Shown: positions 1 to 7,805 of the stretch, piece after piece
How the letters are laid out: each line of letters begins with the position of its first letter
How positions within the stretch are numbered: position 1 is the first letter of the stretch
Assembly (NCBI GenBank): GCA_021372695.1
Contig: JAJFTY010000037.1
Span: 1 to 16,800, forward strand
DNA: 16,800 nt
Origin: Deltaproteobacteria bacterium
Lineage (GTDB): Bacteria; Desulfobacterota; Syntrophia; Syntrophales; UBA5619
Reading direction: 5' to 3'
Made by a program: the position numbers and the translations under genes
Notes under the pieces: generated by a model
Database searches by the model: none
Seen by the model: only the letters and a program-made list of their open reading frames with translations
Told to the model about the DNA's origin: nothing

Positions 1-42
1 CCCGGCGGACTGAAATCAACGAAAATCGGAGCCATGAACTGA
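1..42 (+). CDS. Possible 3' end of an upstream gene (partial)
   Basis: Frame 1 is open from the window edge to a TGA at 40-42, which lies one base before the trkA start. It reads as the last 13 residues of a protein ending in IGAMN. The tight spacing would suit translational coupling into trkA, which has no well-placed Shine-Dalgarno of its own. Thirteen codons are too few to identify a product, and the frame could be open by chance. Confidence 0.35.
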   Translation, partial: PGGLKSTKIGAMN

Positions 43-43
43 C

Positions 44-1411
44 ATGAAGGTGATCATCATCGGGGCCGGCGAGGTGGGCCACCATATCGCCGCCAGCCTC
101 TCGAGCGAAGGACTCGACGCGGTCGTGATCGACCGCAGCCAAGAGAGGCTGCACGAGATATCCGAGACGCTGGACGTCCAGACCGTGCTGGGGAGCGGCA
201 GCAGCCCCGAAGTGCTGAAACGGGCGGGCATGGCCCAGGCCGAGATGGTGATCGCCGTCACCGACAGCGACGAAACCAACATGATCGCCTGCCTCCTCGC
301 CTCGGCCCAGTGCCGGGTTCCCGTCCGGATCGCCCGCATCCGCAACCTGGAGCTGAACGAGAACTGCTCCCTGTTCGGCGCGGACCGCCTCAACATCGAC
401 CTCGTCATCAACCCGGAGCAGGAGGCGGTCGACAACGTCATGAACCTGCTCGAATATCCCGGAGCGGCGGAGGTCTTCAGCTTCGCGGAGGGGCGCATCC
501 GGCTGCTCGGGTTCCAGATCGACCCCGGAGCCGCCGTGGTCGGGAAGAGTCTCATCGATCTGCGGGCCATGGAGCCCGATTTCCGCATCCTGATCACCTC
601 CATCGCCCGCGGGGACCGGCTTATCGTGCCGAAGGGCGACTCGGTCATCGAAGAGGGGGATTACCTTTTCGCCGTCACCGACACCGCCCGCGTCCGGAAG
701 CTGCTGCGCTTCTTCGGGAAGAACACGGAGCGGCCCAAAAGGATCATCATCATCGGAGGCGGAACCAACGGCCTGGTTCTCGCCCAGGCGATCGAAAAAC
801 AGGACATCGCCGTCAAGATCATCGAGAAGAAAAAGGGCCGGTGCGAACAGCTCGCCGCCCTCCTGCAGAAGACGGTCGTCCTGCACGGCGACGGAACCAG
901 CCAGGAACTCCTCCGGGAGGAGAACATCGCGGGAACCGATTTCTTCATCGCCGTCACCAACGACGAGGAGGCGAACATCCTGGGATCGCTCCTGGCCAAG
1001 CAGATGGGCGCCCGGAAAGTCCTCTCCCTGATCAACCGGATCGACTACATCCCCCTGGTCTCGCGGGTCGGCATCGACGGCGTGATCAACCCCCGTCATG
1101 CCGCCATCAGCCGGATCCTGCACTACATCCGCAAAGGCAAGGTCCTCTCCGTCGCCCCACTCCGCGATGAAAGGGCGGAGGTCTTCGAATTCATCGCGCT
1201 CGAGACCTCGGAGATCGCCGACCGGCCTTTCAAGGATATCCATTTCCCCAGCGGCACCATCGTCGGGGCGATCAGCCGCGGCGAGGAGATCATCATCCCC
1301 GACGGCAATTCGGTGATCCTGCCGGGCGACCATGTCGTCATCTTCACGCCGCGTTCGGCCATCGGTCAGCTCGAGAAGCTCCTCACCGTGAAACTGGAAT
1401 ACTTCGGATGA
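44..1411 (+). CDS. trkA: Trk system potassium uptake protein TrkA
   Basis: This is the cytoplasmic, nucleotide-binding regulatory subunit of the Trk potassium uptake system, which gates the TrkH channel. The 455 residues match the size of the two-RCK-domain TrkA of E. coli. The first Rossmann domain opens at once with a glycine-rich IIGAGEVGHHIA motif. The second half repeats the fold with IIGGGTNGLVLAQ near residue 235. Each Rossmann unit is followed by a TrkA-C-like segment (IVPKGDSVIEEGDY and IIPDGNSVILPGDH). The stop overlaps the trkH start as ATGA at 1408-1411, so the two genes form an operon and are probably translationally coupled. The start at 44 is chosen because the protein begins directly with the first nucleotide-binding strand. 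A GGAG at 28-31 is rather distant, and coupling to an upstream gene ending at 42 may help initiation. Confidence 0.96.
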   Translation: MKVIIIGAGEVGHHIAASLSSEGLDAVVIDRSQERLHEISETLDVQTVLGSGSSPEVLKRAGMAQAEMVIAVTDSDETNMIACLLASAQCRVPVRIARIRNLELNENCSLFGADRLNIDLVINPEQEAVDNVMNLLEYPGAAEVFSFAEGRIRLLGFQIDPGAAVVGKSLIDLRAMEPDFRILITSIARGDRLIVPKGDSVIEEGDYLFAVTDTARVRKLLRFFGKNTERPKRIIIIGGGTNGLVLAQAIEKQDIAVKIIEKKKGRCEQLAALLQKTVVLHGDGTSQELLREENIAGTDFFIAVTNDEEANILGSLLAKQMGARKVLSLINRIDYIPLVSRVGIDGVINPRHAAISRILHYIRKGKVLSVAPLRDERAEVFEFIALETSEIADRPFKDIHFPSGTIVGAISRGEEIIIPDGNSVILPGDHVVIFTPRSAIGQLEKLLTVKLEYFG

Positions 1412-2859
1412 AGATCAAGCCCGTTCTCTATACCCTCGGGGCCTTCCTGTTCATCCTCGGCCTGACCATGCTGGTCCCGTTGGCCTGCGCGCTCTTCTAT
1501 GGGGAAGCGGACCTCTGGAGCTTCCTGGTCTCCTTGGGGATCACTTCGGGAACCGGGGCCGCGCTCTACCTGGCCTTCCGGCCCGGAGAGAAAAAGACAA
1601 TGCTCAGCCACCGGGAGGGGTTCCTGATCGTCTCGGCCGGCTGGATCTGCGCCTCCTTCTTCGGGGGGCTCCCCTACATGATCCACGGCGCCCTCCCGGC
1701 GCTGGCAGACGCCTACTTCGAAACGATGTCGGGCTTCACGACTACGGGGGCGACCGTCATCGACAAGATCGAGGCTTTGCCCCACGGGATCCTCCTCTGG
1801 CGGTCGATGACCCAGTGGCTGGGCGGGATGGGAATCATCATCCTCTCCGTCGCCATCCTCCCCTTCCTCGGGGTGGGGGGGAGGCAGCTCTTCAAGGCGG
1901 AGGTTCCCGGGCCGGTGAAGGACAAGCTGGAGCCGCGGATCGCGCAGACGGCCCGCTCCCTCTGGCTGGTCTACATCATTATCACGATCGCGGGTTTCAT
2001 CTTCCTCCTCTTCGGCGGAATGGGCGTCTTCGACGCCGTCTGCCACATCTTCACCGCCATGGCGACCGGAGGGTTCTCGACCAAGGATTCGAGCATTGCC
2101 TGGTACAACAGCGCCTACATCGACGGCGTGCTGGTCGCCTTCATGGTCATCGCCGGGATGAACTTCACCCTCCATTACAAGCTCCTGACGGGCGATTTCA
2201 AGACCATGTACCGCGACACCGAGGCGCGTTTCTTCCTGGGGACGATCTGTGTGGCCACGCTCCTGATCACCCTGGACCTGCGGTTCAACGTGATGGCGGA
2301 TCTCGCCAAAGTCTTTCGTCTGGCGATCTTCCAGGTCGCCTCGGTCATCACGACGACCGGTTTCGTCACGGACAACTTCGCCAAATGGCCGGCCTTTTCC
2401 CAGATCATCCTCCTGCTTCTGATGTTCATCGGCGGCTCGGCCGGCTCCACCGGCGGCGCCATCAAATGCGTCCGGATCTTGCTGGTCCTCAAAAGGGGCT
2501 ACCAGGAGCTCTACCGGCTCGTCCATCCCCATGCCGTCATGCAAATCAAGCTGGGAGATCAGACCGTCCCCATCGACGTGATGAAGAGCGTGCTCGGATT
2601 CTTCGTCCTCTACCTCTGCATCGCGATCGTTGCGACGCTCGCCATGTCGGCCCTTGGGCTGGACATGATCACCTCTTTCGCAGCCGTGGCCACGACCCTG
2701 GGAAATGTCGGCCCGGGCCTCGGGCTCTACCACCCGGCGACCACCTTCAGCCAGTGCCCCGTCCTCGGGAAATGGATCCTCTCCTTCTGCATGCTGGTCG
2801 GCCGTCTGGAGATCTACACGGTGCTCGTCCTGCTCATTCCCGAATTCTGGAAGAAATGA
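1408..2859 (+). CDS. trkH: Trk system potassium uptake protein TrkH
   Basis: This is the membrane-embedded potassium-translocating subunit of Trk, partner of the adjacent TrkA. Its 483 residues equal the usual TrkH length. The four pore-loop repeats of the SKT superfamily are visible: SGFTTTGAT near residue 109, ATGGFSTKDSS near 218, ITTTGFVTDNF near 314 and ATTLGNVGPGLG near 430, each with the filter glycine. Many hydrophobic membrane segments separate them, and the GGSAGSTGGAIK loop typical of the family lies near residue 347. The protein ends with LVLLIPEFWKK, as TrkH proteins commonly do. The ATG overlaps the trkA stop. A nested inverted repeat starting two bases after the stop probably ends the operon. 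Confidence 0.96.
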   Translation: MKIKPVLYTLGAFLFILGLTMLVPLACALFYGEADLWSFLVSLGITSGTGAALYLAFRPGEKKTMLSHREGFLIVSAGWICASFFGGLPYMIHGALPALADAYFETMSGFTTTGATVIDKIEALPHGILLWRSMTQWLGGMGIIILSVAILPFLGVGGRQLFKAEVPGPVKDKLEPRIAQTARSLWLVYIIITIAGFIFLLFGGMGVFDAVCHIFTAMATGGFSTKDSSIAWYNSAYIDGVLVAFMVIAGMNFTLHYKLLTGDFKTMYRDTEARFFLGTICVATLLITLDLRFNVMADLAKVFRLAIFQVASVITTTGFVTDNFAKWPAFSQIILLLLMFIGGSAGSTGGAIKCVRILLVLKRGYQELYRLVHPHAVMQIKLGDQTVPIDVMKSVLGFFVLYLCIAIVATLAMSALGLDMITSFAAVATTLGNVGPGLGLYHPATTFSQCPVLGKWILSFCMLVGRLEIYTVLVLLIPEFWKK

Positions 2860-2860
2860 G

Positions 2861-2927
2861 GACGGCTTCGTAAGAGGTCCGGATGCTGCGTTGCGCCTTG
2901 CCTGCGGACTTTTTTTTCGAAGCCGTC
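2861..2927 (+). repeat. Nested inverted repeat after trkH, possible terminator
   Basis: A perfect 10-bp inverted repeat GACGGCTTCG (2861-2870) and CGAAGCCGTC (2918-2927) encloses a second pair, GTCCG and CGGAC, whose right half ends at 2909 and is followed by eight T residues (2910-2917). On the plus strand the inner hairpin plus the T run would make a plausible Rho-independent terminator for trkAH. The outer arms, with a T-rich stretch next to CGAAGCCGTC, resemble a dispersed palindrome I remember from deltaproteobacterial genomes, so this may be a short REP-type element doing terminator duty. Confidence 0.6.
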
Positions 2928-2969
2928 AACGCACATTGTATTAATTCGGCGACAGTGTACGTCAAAGTC

Positions 2970-3046
2970 GTCATTCCGGCGAAGGCCGGAATCCAGTGAT
3001 ATTCGGTGATCGCAGATCACTGGACCCCGGCCTTCGCCGGGGTGAC
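2970..3046. repeat. REP/BIME-like palindromic element
   Basis: Two 31-nt arms, 2970-3000 and 3016-3046, are inverted copies separated by 15 nt. The few mismatches are mostly G-T wobbles. Each arm contains its own hairpin: CCGGC-GAAG-GCCGG on the left and CCCCGGC-CTTC-GCCGGGG on the right. The GTCATTCCGGCG start is typical of a widespread class of intergenic REP-like repeats. It does not encode a protein. It may stabilise or terminate transcripts, or be a relic of REP-associated transposition. Confidence 0.7.
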
Positions 3047-3252
3047 AAGGCGAGGAGCAGGGAATCAGCGACTTCTTATGAGGGCGTCCTCCCGGAAATT
3101 GGAATTGAAAGGGCAGGCCCGATGTGCTACGAAGGGCACCGAAGTTCTGTATGGATAGACGGCGGTGAAGGCCCCATCGCGGAAGGGACTCCGCCCAAGT
3201 ACCGTGATCTCCCGCAGGGATCTTTGGATCGGCAAAGACAATGGAGCGATGC
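3047..3252 (+). other. leuS upstream region, no gene seen
   Basis: No convincing ORF lies here. A small stem GCGGA/TCCGC (3179-3183 and 3190-3194) is present. I searched for a T-box leader, which can precede synthetase genes, but no T-box consensus core or terminator-antiterminator pair is evident. A GGAG at 3243-3246, six bases before the ATG at 3253, is the likely leuS ribosome binding site. Confidence 0.4.
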
Positions 3253-5838
3253 ATGGATATCAAATACAACCCCATGGAAATCGAGGAGAAGTGGCAGAAG
3301 CGCTGGGAAGAAAATAAGGTCTTCCAGGTGACCGAAGACCCGGCCAGGAAGAAATACTACCTCCTCGAAATGTTCCCCTACCCTTCCGGCCGGATCCACA
3401 TCGGCCATGTGCGCAACTACACCATCGGCGACGTGGTCGCCCGGTACAAGCGGATGAAGGGGTACAACGTCCTCCATCCGATGGGGTGGGACGCCTTCGG
3501 CATGCCCGCGGAAAACGCCGCCATCGAGCGGGGGATCCACCCCTCCGTCTGGACCCACGCCAACATCGACAACATGAAGCTGCAGCTGAAACGCATGGGA
3601 TTCAGCTATGACTGGGAGCGGGAGCTGGCCACCTGCGATCCCGAATATTACAAATGGGAGCAGCTCTTCTTCCTCTGGATGTACGAAAAAGGGCTCGCCT
3701 ACAAGAAAAGCTCGACGGTCAACTGGTGCCCCAAATGCGAGACCGTGCTCGCCAACGAACAGGTGGAGGCCGGCCTATGCTGGCGCTGCGGTTCGGAGGT
3801 CGGGGAAAAGTTCCTCTCCCAGTGGTTCTTCCGGATCACCGCCTACGTCGAGGAGCTCCTGGCCTTCTGCGACAAGCTTCCCGGCTGGCCCGAGCGGGTC
3901 CTGACGATGCAGAAGAACTGGATCGGCAAGAGCTACGGCTGCGAGGCCTCCTTCCCGATGGCCGACGGCAAGGGCGACATCAAGGTGTTCACGACCCGCC
4001 AGGACACGATCTTCGGCGCCACCTTCATGCTCGTGGCCGCGGAGCACCCCCTGGTCCTGGAGCTCGCCAAGGGCAAGCCGGGCGAGCAGGCCGTCCTCGC
4101 CTTCGTCGACAAGATCAAGAAGCAGGACAAGAAAATGCGGACCTCCGAGTATTACGAGAAGGAGGGCATCTTCCTCGACTCCTACTGCCTGAACCCCGTC
4201 ACGGGACGGAAGATGCCGATCTACGCGGCCAACTTCGTCCTCGCCGACTACGGCACCGGCTGCGTGATGGCGGTCCCGACCCACGACCAGCGCGACTTCG
4301 AATTCGCCAAGAAGTACAACCTGCCGCTCATCGTGGTCATCCAGCCCCACGACCGGGCCCTGAACGTCAAGACCATGACCGAGGCCTACACGGAAGAGGG
4401 GGTCCTGGTCAACTCCGGACCCTTCGACGGCATGGAGAACATGAAGGCCCTGGACGCCATCGCCGATCATCTGGCGTCGCTCGGCCGGGGCAAGAAGACC
4501 ATCCAGTACCGGCTGCGCGACTGGGGTATCTCCCGCCAGCGCTACTGGGGCGCGCCCATCCCGATGGTGATCTGCGAGGCCTGCGGAACGGTCCCGGTGC
4601 CCGAGTCGGAGCTCCCGATCGTGCTTCCCGAGGCCGTCGAATTCACCGGCTCAGGGGAATCGCCCCTCGCCCGGTACAAGCCCTTCGTGGAGACGGCCTG
4701 TCCGAAGTGCGGCAAGCCGGCCCGCCGGGAGACGGACACGATGGACACCTTCGTCGAATCCTCCTGGTACTTCGACCGGTTCTGTTCGGCGCACCACGAC
4801 GTCAAACCCGGCCTCGACCGCGCCAAGGTCGACTACTGGATGCCCGTGGACCAGTACATCGGCGGGATCGAACATGCGATCCTCCACCTGCTCTATGCCC
4901 GCTTCTACACGAAGATGCTCCGCGACTTCGGGGTGCTCGGCGTGGACGAGCCCTTCACCAACCTGCTCACCCAGGGGATGGTCTGCAAGGAGACGACGCG
5001 CTGCGACGAACACGGCTACCTCTTCCCGGAAGAGGTGAAGGACGGGAAGTGCACCCAGTGCGACCAGCCGGTCACGATCGGGAAGACCGAGAAGATGTCC
5101 AAGTCGCTCAAGAACGTGGTCGACCCCGACTACCTGATCAAGGCCTACGGCGCCGACACGGCCCGGATTTTCTGCCTCTTCGCCTCGCCGCCGGAGAAGG
5201 ACCTCGAGTGGAGCGATCAGGGGGTGGACGGCTCTTTCCGGTTCCTCAGCCGGACCTGGAGGATCGTCGTCGATTACCTGGACGAGATCCGGGGCGTGGC
5301 GCCCTTTGCCGGAACGGAGCCGCTCGAAGGGGATCTCAAGGCGCTCAGGCGGAAGACCCACCAGACGATCCGGAAGGTCACCTCCGACGTCGAGGACCGC
5401 TTCCACTTCAACACGGCCATCAGCGCGGTCATGGAGCTGGTGAACGCCCTCTACCAGTTCCCCCGGCCGGCCGCGGGCGATGCGCTCGCGCTCTCCGTGG
5501 TCCGCGAGACGGTGGAGTCGATCATCCTGCTTCTGGCGCCCATCGTCCCCCACATGACCGAGGAGCTCTGGTCGCTCCTGGGCCGGACCCAGAACCTGGC
5601 CGACGTGGCGTGGCCCGGGTTCGACAAGGCGGTCGCCTCCGAAGAGGAGATCACGATCGTGATCCAGATCAACGGCAAGGTGCGGAACCGCATCACGGTC
5701 CCCGCCGACGAGGAGGGCGAGCAGATCAAGGCCCTGGCCCTGGCCGACGAGCGGATCGCCGGCCTCACCGCCGGGAAGAAGATCGTCAAGGTGGTGTACG
5801 TGCCGAAGAAGCTCGTGAACATCGTCGTTGCGGGGTAG
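3253..5838 (+). CDS. leuS: Leucyl-tRNA synthetase
   Basis: This cytoplasmic class I aminoacyl-tRNA synthetase charges tRNA-Leu with leucine. The 861-residue length is normal for bacterial LeuRS. The class I signature HIGH sits at residues 49-52 in [11 protein letters not shown], and KMSKS at about 614-618. A zinc-knuckle-like CPKC...CWRCG pair lies near residue 160, and a second CEACG...CPKCG set near 440-485. The CP1 editing domain is recognisable by [11 protein letters not shown] and [19 protein letters not shown]. The C-terminus has the usual [14 protein letters not shown] strand (here [10 protein letters not shown]). An ATG at 3241 is also in frame, but 3253 (MDIKYNP) has GGAG six bases upstream and matches the typical family start. 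The stop overlaps or closely precedes lptE, suggesting co-transcription. Confidence 0.97.
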   Translation: MDIKYNPMEIEEKWQKRWEENKVFQVTEDPARKKYYLLEMFPYPSGRIHIGHVRNYTIGDVVARYKRMKGYNVLHPMGWDAFGMPAENAAIERGIHPSVWTHANIDNMKLQLKRMGFSYDWERELATCDPEYYKWEQLFFLWMYEKGLAYKKSSTVNWCPKCETVLANEQVEAGLCWRCGSEVGEKFLSQWFFRITAYVEELLAFCDKLPGWPERVLTMQKNWIGKSYGCEASFPMADGKGDIKVFTTRQDTIFGATFMLVAAEHPLVLELAKGKPGEQAVLAFVDKIKKQDKKMRTSEYYEKEGIFLDSYCLNPVTGRKMPIYAANFVLADYGTGCVMAVPTHDQRDFEFAKKYNLPLIVVIQPHDRALNVKTMTEAYTEEGVLVNSGPFDGMENMKALDAIADHLASLGRGKKTIQYRLRDWGISRQRYWGAPIPMVICEACGTVPVPESELPIVLPEAVEFTGSGESPLARYKPFVETACPKCGKPARRETDTMDTFVESSWYFDRFCSAHHDVKPGLDRAKVDYWMPVDQYIGGIEHAILHLLYARFYTKMLRDFGVLGVDEPFTNLLTQGMVCKETTRCDEHGYLFPEEVKDGKCTQCDQPVTIGKTEKMSKSLKNVVDPDYLIKAYGADTARIFCLFASPPEKDLEWSDQGVDGSFRFLSRTWRIVVDYLDEIRGVAPFAGTEPLEGDLKALRRKTHQTIRKVTSDVEDRFHFNTAISAVMELVNALYQFPRPAAGDALALSVVRETVESIILLLAPIVPHMTEELWSLLGRTQNLADVAWPGFDKAVASEEEITIVIQINGKVRNRITVPADEEGEQIKALALADERIAGLTAGKKIVKVVYVPKKLVNIVVAG

Positions 5839-5878
5839 GGATCGCTGCGGGGAGGCCGCTTCCCGCAAAGGGGTGCGT

Positions 5879-6421
5879 ATGAAGAGAGTCGGGCCGGTTG
5901 CGCTGTGGAGGGGATGCGCGCTTTGGATGGCGGGAGCGGCGCTTCTGATGCTCACCGGCTGCGGTTACCATTTTGCCGGAGGAGGCGAGTCGGTCTCTCC
6001 GGCCTTCCGCACGGTCTTCGTCGACACCTTCACGAACCAGACGAGCGAAGCCTATGCGGAAAACATCTTCCGCACCGCCTTCATCAGCCGTTTCGTCCAG
6101 GAGGGGCGCTTCAATCTGGCCCGCGGCAGGGGCGATGCGGACGTCATCTGCCGGGGCACCATCCGCAATCTCCAGGCCGCTCCGCTCGCCTACAAGGCAA
6201 GCAACCTCTCCGCCGAGGACCGCATCACGGTCACGCTGAATCTCGTCTTCGAGGAGCGGGAGAGCGGCCGGCGGATCTGGTGGAACGACGGATTCACCGG
6301 GACGGTGGAATACCCGGTGACCACGGTGGGCGTGACGGAGAGCAGCCGCAAAAATGCCCTCACCAAGCTGGCCAATGACACAGCCGAGAGGGCATATCGT
6401 CTGATGATGTCCGGCTTCTAG
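5879..6421 (+). CDS. lptE: LPS-assembly lipoprotein LptE
   Basis: LptE is the outer-membrane lipoprotein that plugs the LptD barrel and helps insert lipopolysaccharide into the outer leaflet. The 180-residue product has a basic N-terminus, a hydrophobic stretch and the lipobox LTGC with the lipidated cysteine at residue 28, followed by the characteristic GYHF. Later, the IFVDTF-like strand (VFVDTFTNQT) and YRLMMSGF end fit the LptE/RlpB family. The frame extends upstream to a TTG inside leuS, but the ATG at 5879 is preferred because of AAGGGG five bases upstream and the resulting good signal peptide. It lies 40 bp after leuS, the same neighbour as in E. coli. The usual next gene, holA, is not here; rpsT follows convergently after 7 bp. 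Confidence 0.9.
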   Translation: MKRVGPVALWRGCALWMAGAALLMLTGCGYHFAGGGESVSPAFRTVFVDTFTNQTSEAYAENIFRTAFISRFVQEGRFNLARGRGDADVICRGTIRNLQAAPLAYKASNLSAEDRITVTLNLVFEERESGRRIWWNDGFTGTVEYPVTTVGVTESSRKNALTKLANDTAERAYRLMMSGF

Positions 6422-6428
6422 GAGAAGA

Positions 6429-6695
6429 TCAAGCCTTCAGGGTGTTGACCCGCTTTGTCAGTCGGGAGATCTTGCGGGACGCGGTCTTCTTGTGGAAGGC
6501 ACCCTTCGCCGCCGCCTTGGCGATGGCGGGAACGGCCTTCGCGAGGGCAGCCTTCGCCGCCTCGGGATCCTTCGTCTCGACCGCCTCCAGAACACCCTTC
6601 ACGCCGGTCTTGATGCTCGACTTCACGGCGTTGTTATTTTCGCGGTGCTTCACAGCCTGCCTGCTTCTCTTCTCTGCCGATTTGTGTGTAGCCAA
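6429..6695 (-). CDS. rpsT: 30S ribosomal protein S20
   Basis: S20 is a primary 16S rRNA-binding protein of the small subunit. The 88-residue product starts ATHKSAEKRSRQ after the initiator, has the expected Lys/Arg/Ala-rich helical composition, and ends with the typical TASRKISRLTKRVNTL segment. The start is a TTG at 6695-6693, chosen because AAGGAGG lies at a good distance upstream and because the next ATG upstream would add 13 residues unlike S20. E. coli rpsT also uses TTG, a feature linked there to autogenous repression, so similar control is possible here. The gene converges on lptE with only 7 bp between stop codons. Confidence 0.95.
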   Translation of the reverse strand: MATHKSAEKRSRQAVKHRENNNAVKSSIKTGVKGVLEAVETKDPEAAKAALAKAVPAIAKAAAKGAFHKKTASRKISRLTKRVNTLKA

Positions 6696-6735
6696 AAAAA
6701 ATCCTCCTTCCGATCTTGATGAACAGGGGGCCACT

Positions 6736-6762
6736 TCTATACGAAATCCGCGGCTCTGTCAA
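6736..6762 (-). promoter_or_regulatory. Likely sigma-70 promoter of rpsT
   Basis: On the minus strand a perfect -35 hexamer TTGACA (6762-6757) is followed after 15 bp by TATAGA (6741-6736). The spacer is shorter than the ideal 17 bp, but the hexamers are strong and transcription would begin about 30 bases before the TTG start codon of rpsT. Confidence 0.55.
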
Positions 6763-6981
6763 GCCGAAAGTGGCGTGGAACAAACGTACCGGACATCCGG
6801 CAGTTTTGCAGGAGATTTGCCCTCTCGTGTGGTAACTAGTTGTGAAAAAAGAGGGAATTATCTTCTTGACTTTTAATTTCTTTAAGAGCAACGTCCCATT
6901 ACAGTCATCCGATTTGCCAAGCAACCCGTCAAAATGGTGCGCAGAATCATGAGATGGGATCACAGAAAGTTGATCATGTAA

Positions 6982-7017
6982 AACCTCCGAGGGAGTCCCA
7001 AAACTCTCTCGGAGGTT
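6982..7017. terminator. 15-bp hairpin, terminator or structured RNA
   Basis: AACCTCCGAGGGAGT (6982-6996) pairs with ACTCTCTCGGAGGTT (7003-7017) over 15 bp with a single G-T wobble and a six-base loop. There is no long T run on the plus strand; on the minus strand TTTTA follows the stem. It could terminate a transcript on either strand or be part of a small RNA. Confidence 0.45.
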
Positions 7018-7165
7018 GATTTATCCCAGACAAACCCGCGCCTGAGCTCAATTGACGTAAGCTGAATCTCATTCTCCCCCCCTGCACTTAATCGTTTATA
7101 AATCATCTCTAAGCCTTACCTTCCGGAGAAAGCCATGGAAAGGAGCTACCGGAGAGTACCGATAT

Positions 7166-7204
7166 GAAGGCCCCAAAGGGAATCCGATACCCTTGGGGGC
7201 CTTC
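7166..7204 (+). terminator. GC-rich hairpin upstream of the DUF3303-like gene
   Basis: GAAGGCCCCAAAGGG (7166-7180) and CCCTTGGGGGCCTTC (7190-7204) form a 15-position stem with one mismatch and a nine-base loop. It lacks a T run afterwards, so it may be a processing or attenuation element in the leader of the next gene rather than a simple terminator. Confidence 0.35.
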
Positions 7205-7299
7205 TCCAAATCAAAGAAATTGCACATCAACAGGAACTCAGTGGAAATTTAGGGGTTGACGATCGAGACTTGATAAACCTGCTGGAAAGGAGGCCAAAA

Positions 7300-7581
7300 A
7301 TGCTTTTCATGAATATTTACACATGGGAACCCGGGCAGAGAGACGCATTGATTAAAAGACGTATGGAAAAAGGAATCGCTCTCAGCGCGGGGGTAAAGAA
7401 AGTTGGCGAATGGTTTGATGTCAGCGGGGGCAGAGGTTTCATGGTCTGTGAGTCCAATGATCCCAAAGCTGTCATAACATCCGTCATGGGATGGAGCGAT
7501 CTCATGAAGCAGGAGATCGTTCCATTACTTGATCCGACAGAATTGTTTCCGGAGAAAAAAGGCAAAGGGTCAAAGAAGTAA
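7300..7581 (+). CDS. DUF3303-like small protein
   Basis: This 93-residue protein begins MLFMNIYTWEPGQRD and contains GEWFDVSGGRGFMVCE and a WSDL...EIVPLLDPTE segment near its end. This layout fits the DUF3303 family, small ferredoxin-fold-like proteins of unknown role; the assignment is from memory of the family pattern. A TTG 30 bases upstream is in frame, but the ATG at 7300 is preferred because AAGGAGG (7287-7293) ends six bases before it. There is no signal peptide. The C-terminus is very lysine-rich (KKGKGSKK). It appears to be a single-gene unit with its own hairpin downstream, and nothing nearby defines its function. Confidence 0.75.
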   Translation: MLFMNIYTWEPGQRDALIKRRMEKGIALSAGVKKVGEWFDVSGGRGFMVCESNDPKAVITSVMGWSDLMKQEIVPLLDPTELFPEKKGKGSKK

Positions 7582-7607
7582 TCGGTCGGAGTCTACGTTT
7601 CCTCTTC

Positions 7608-7642
7608 AAGGGGCAGGACTCAAAATCGTTCTGCCCCTTTAT
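7608..7642 (+). terminator. Terminator-like hairpin after the DUF3303-like gene
   Basis: AAGGGGCAGGAC (7608-7619) pairs with GTTCTGCCCCTT (7628-7639) over 12 bp with one G-T wobble and an eight-base loop. Only a short run of T follows, so termination may be moderate. Confidence 0.55.
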
Positions 7643-7728
7643 GCATACTGCAATGTCGGAATCCCCACCCAATGCGGCATCGTTTCGAAGCGGTTCAAAT
7701 TTGCCTTCCACTGGTAGAGGATAATCGA

Positions 7729-7734
7729 TATAAT
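7729..7734 (+). promoter_or_regulatory. Possible -10 element for the cytochrome gene
   Basis: A perfect TATAAT stands about 70 bases before the cytochrome start in an AT-rich stretch. No good -35 is found 16-18 bp upstream; the nearest TTGCCT is 22 bp away. It may need an activator, or may be chance. Confidence 0.3.
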
Positions 7735-7805
7735 ATTTTGCACAGCGGAAAGCGCGGCTATCGTTATCTACAACTCGAACAATCTATTGGAGGGAAGGAG
7801 GGGTC

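Larger units (their letters stand above)
6763..7299. other. AT-richer spacer with two hairpins, no supported gene
   Basis: No convincing protein gene is seen here. The sequence is clearly less GC-rich than leuS. It contains two long hairpins (listed separately) and two very short overlapping reading frames: MERSYRRVPI starting at 7134 and a 31-codon frame from 7164 to 7259, joined by ATGA. The second hairpin lies inside that frame, so coding is doubtful. The last bases carry the AAGGAGG ribosome binding site (7287-7293) of the next gene. Confidence 0.5.

Noticed and set aside
1366..2733. 455-codon open frame on the minus strand opposite trkH
   Set aside because: It is highly charged and repetitive (many D, E, H, R), and lies wholly opposite a clear TrkH gene in GC-rich DNA, so it is a shadow frame.
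3047..3252. T-box leader ahead of leuS
   Set aside because: No T-box consensus core and no terminator-antiterminator pair could be found.
3654..5882. 742-codon plus-strand frame overlapping leuS
   Set aside because: Its Arg/Gly/Pro-rich translation without domains is an out-of-frame reading of leuS.
4651..5955. 434-codon minus-strand frame opposite leuS and lptE
   Set aside because: It has low-complexity composition and no domain; it is a shadow of two well-supported genes.
7164..7259. 31-codon ORF before the DUF3303-like gene
   Set aside because: It contains a 15-bp hairpin, has no domain and only a weak ribosome binding site. It is mentioned only as a possible leader peptide.
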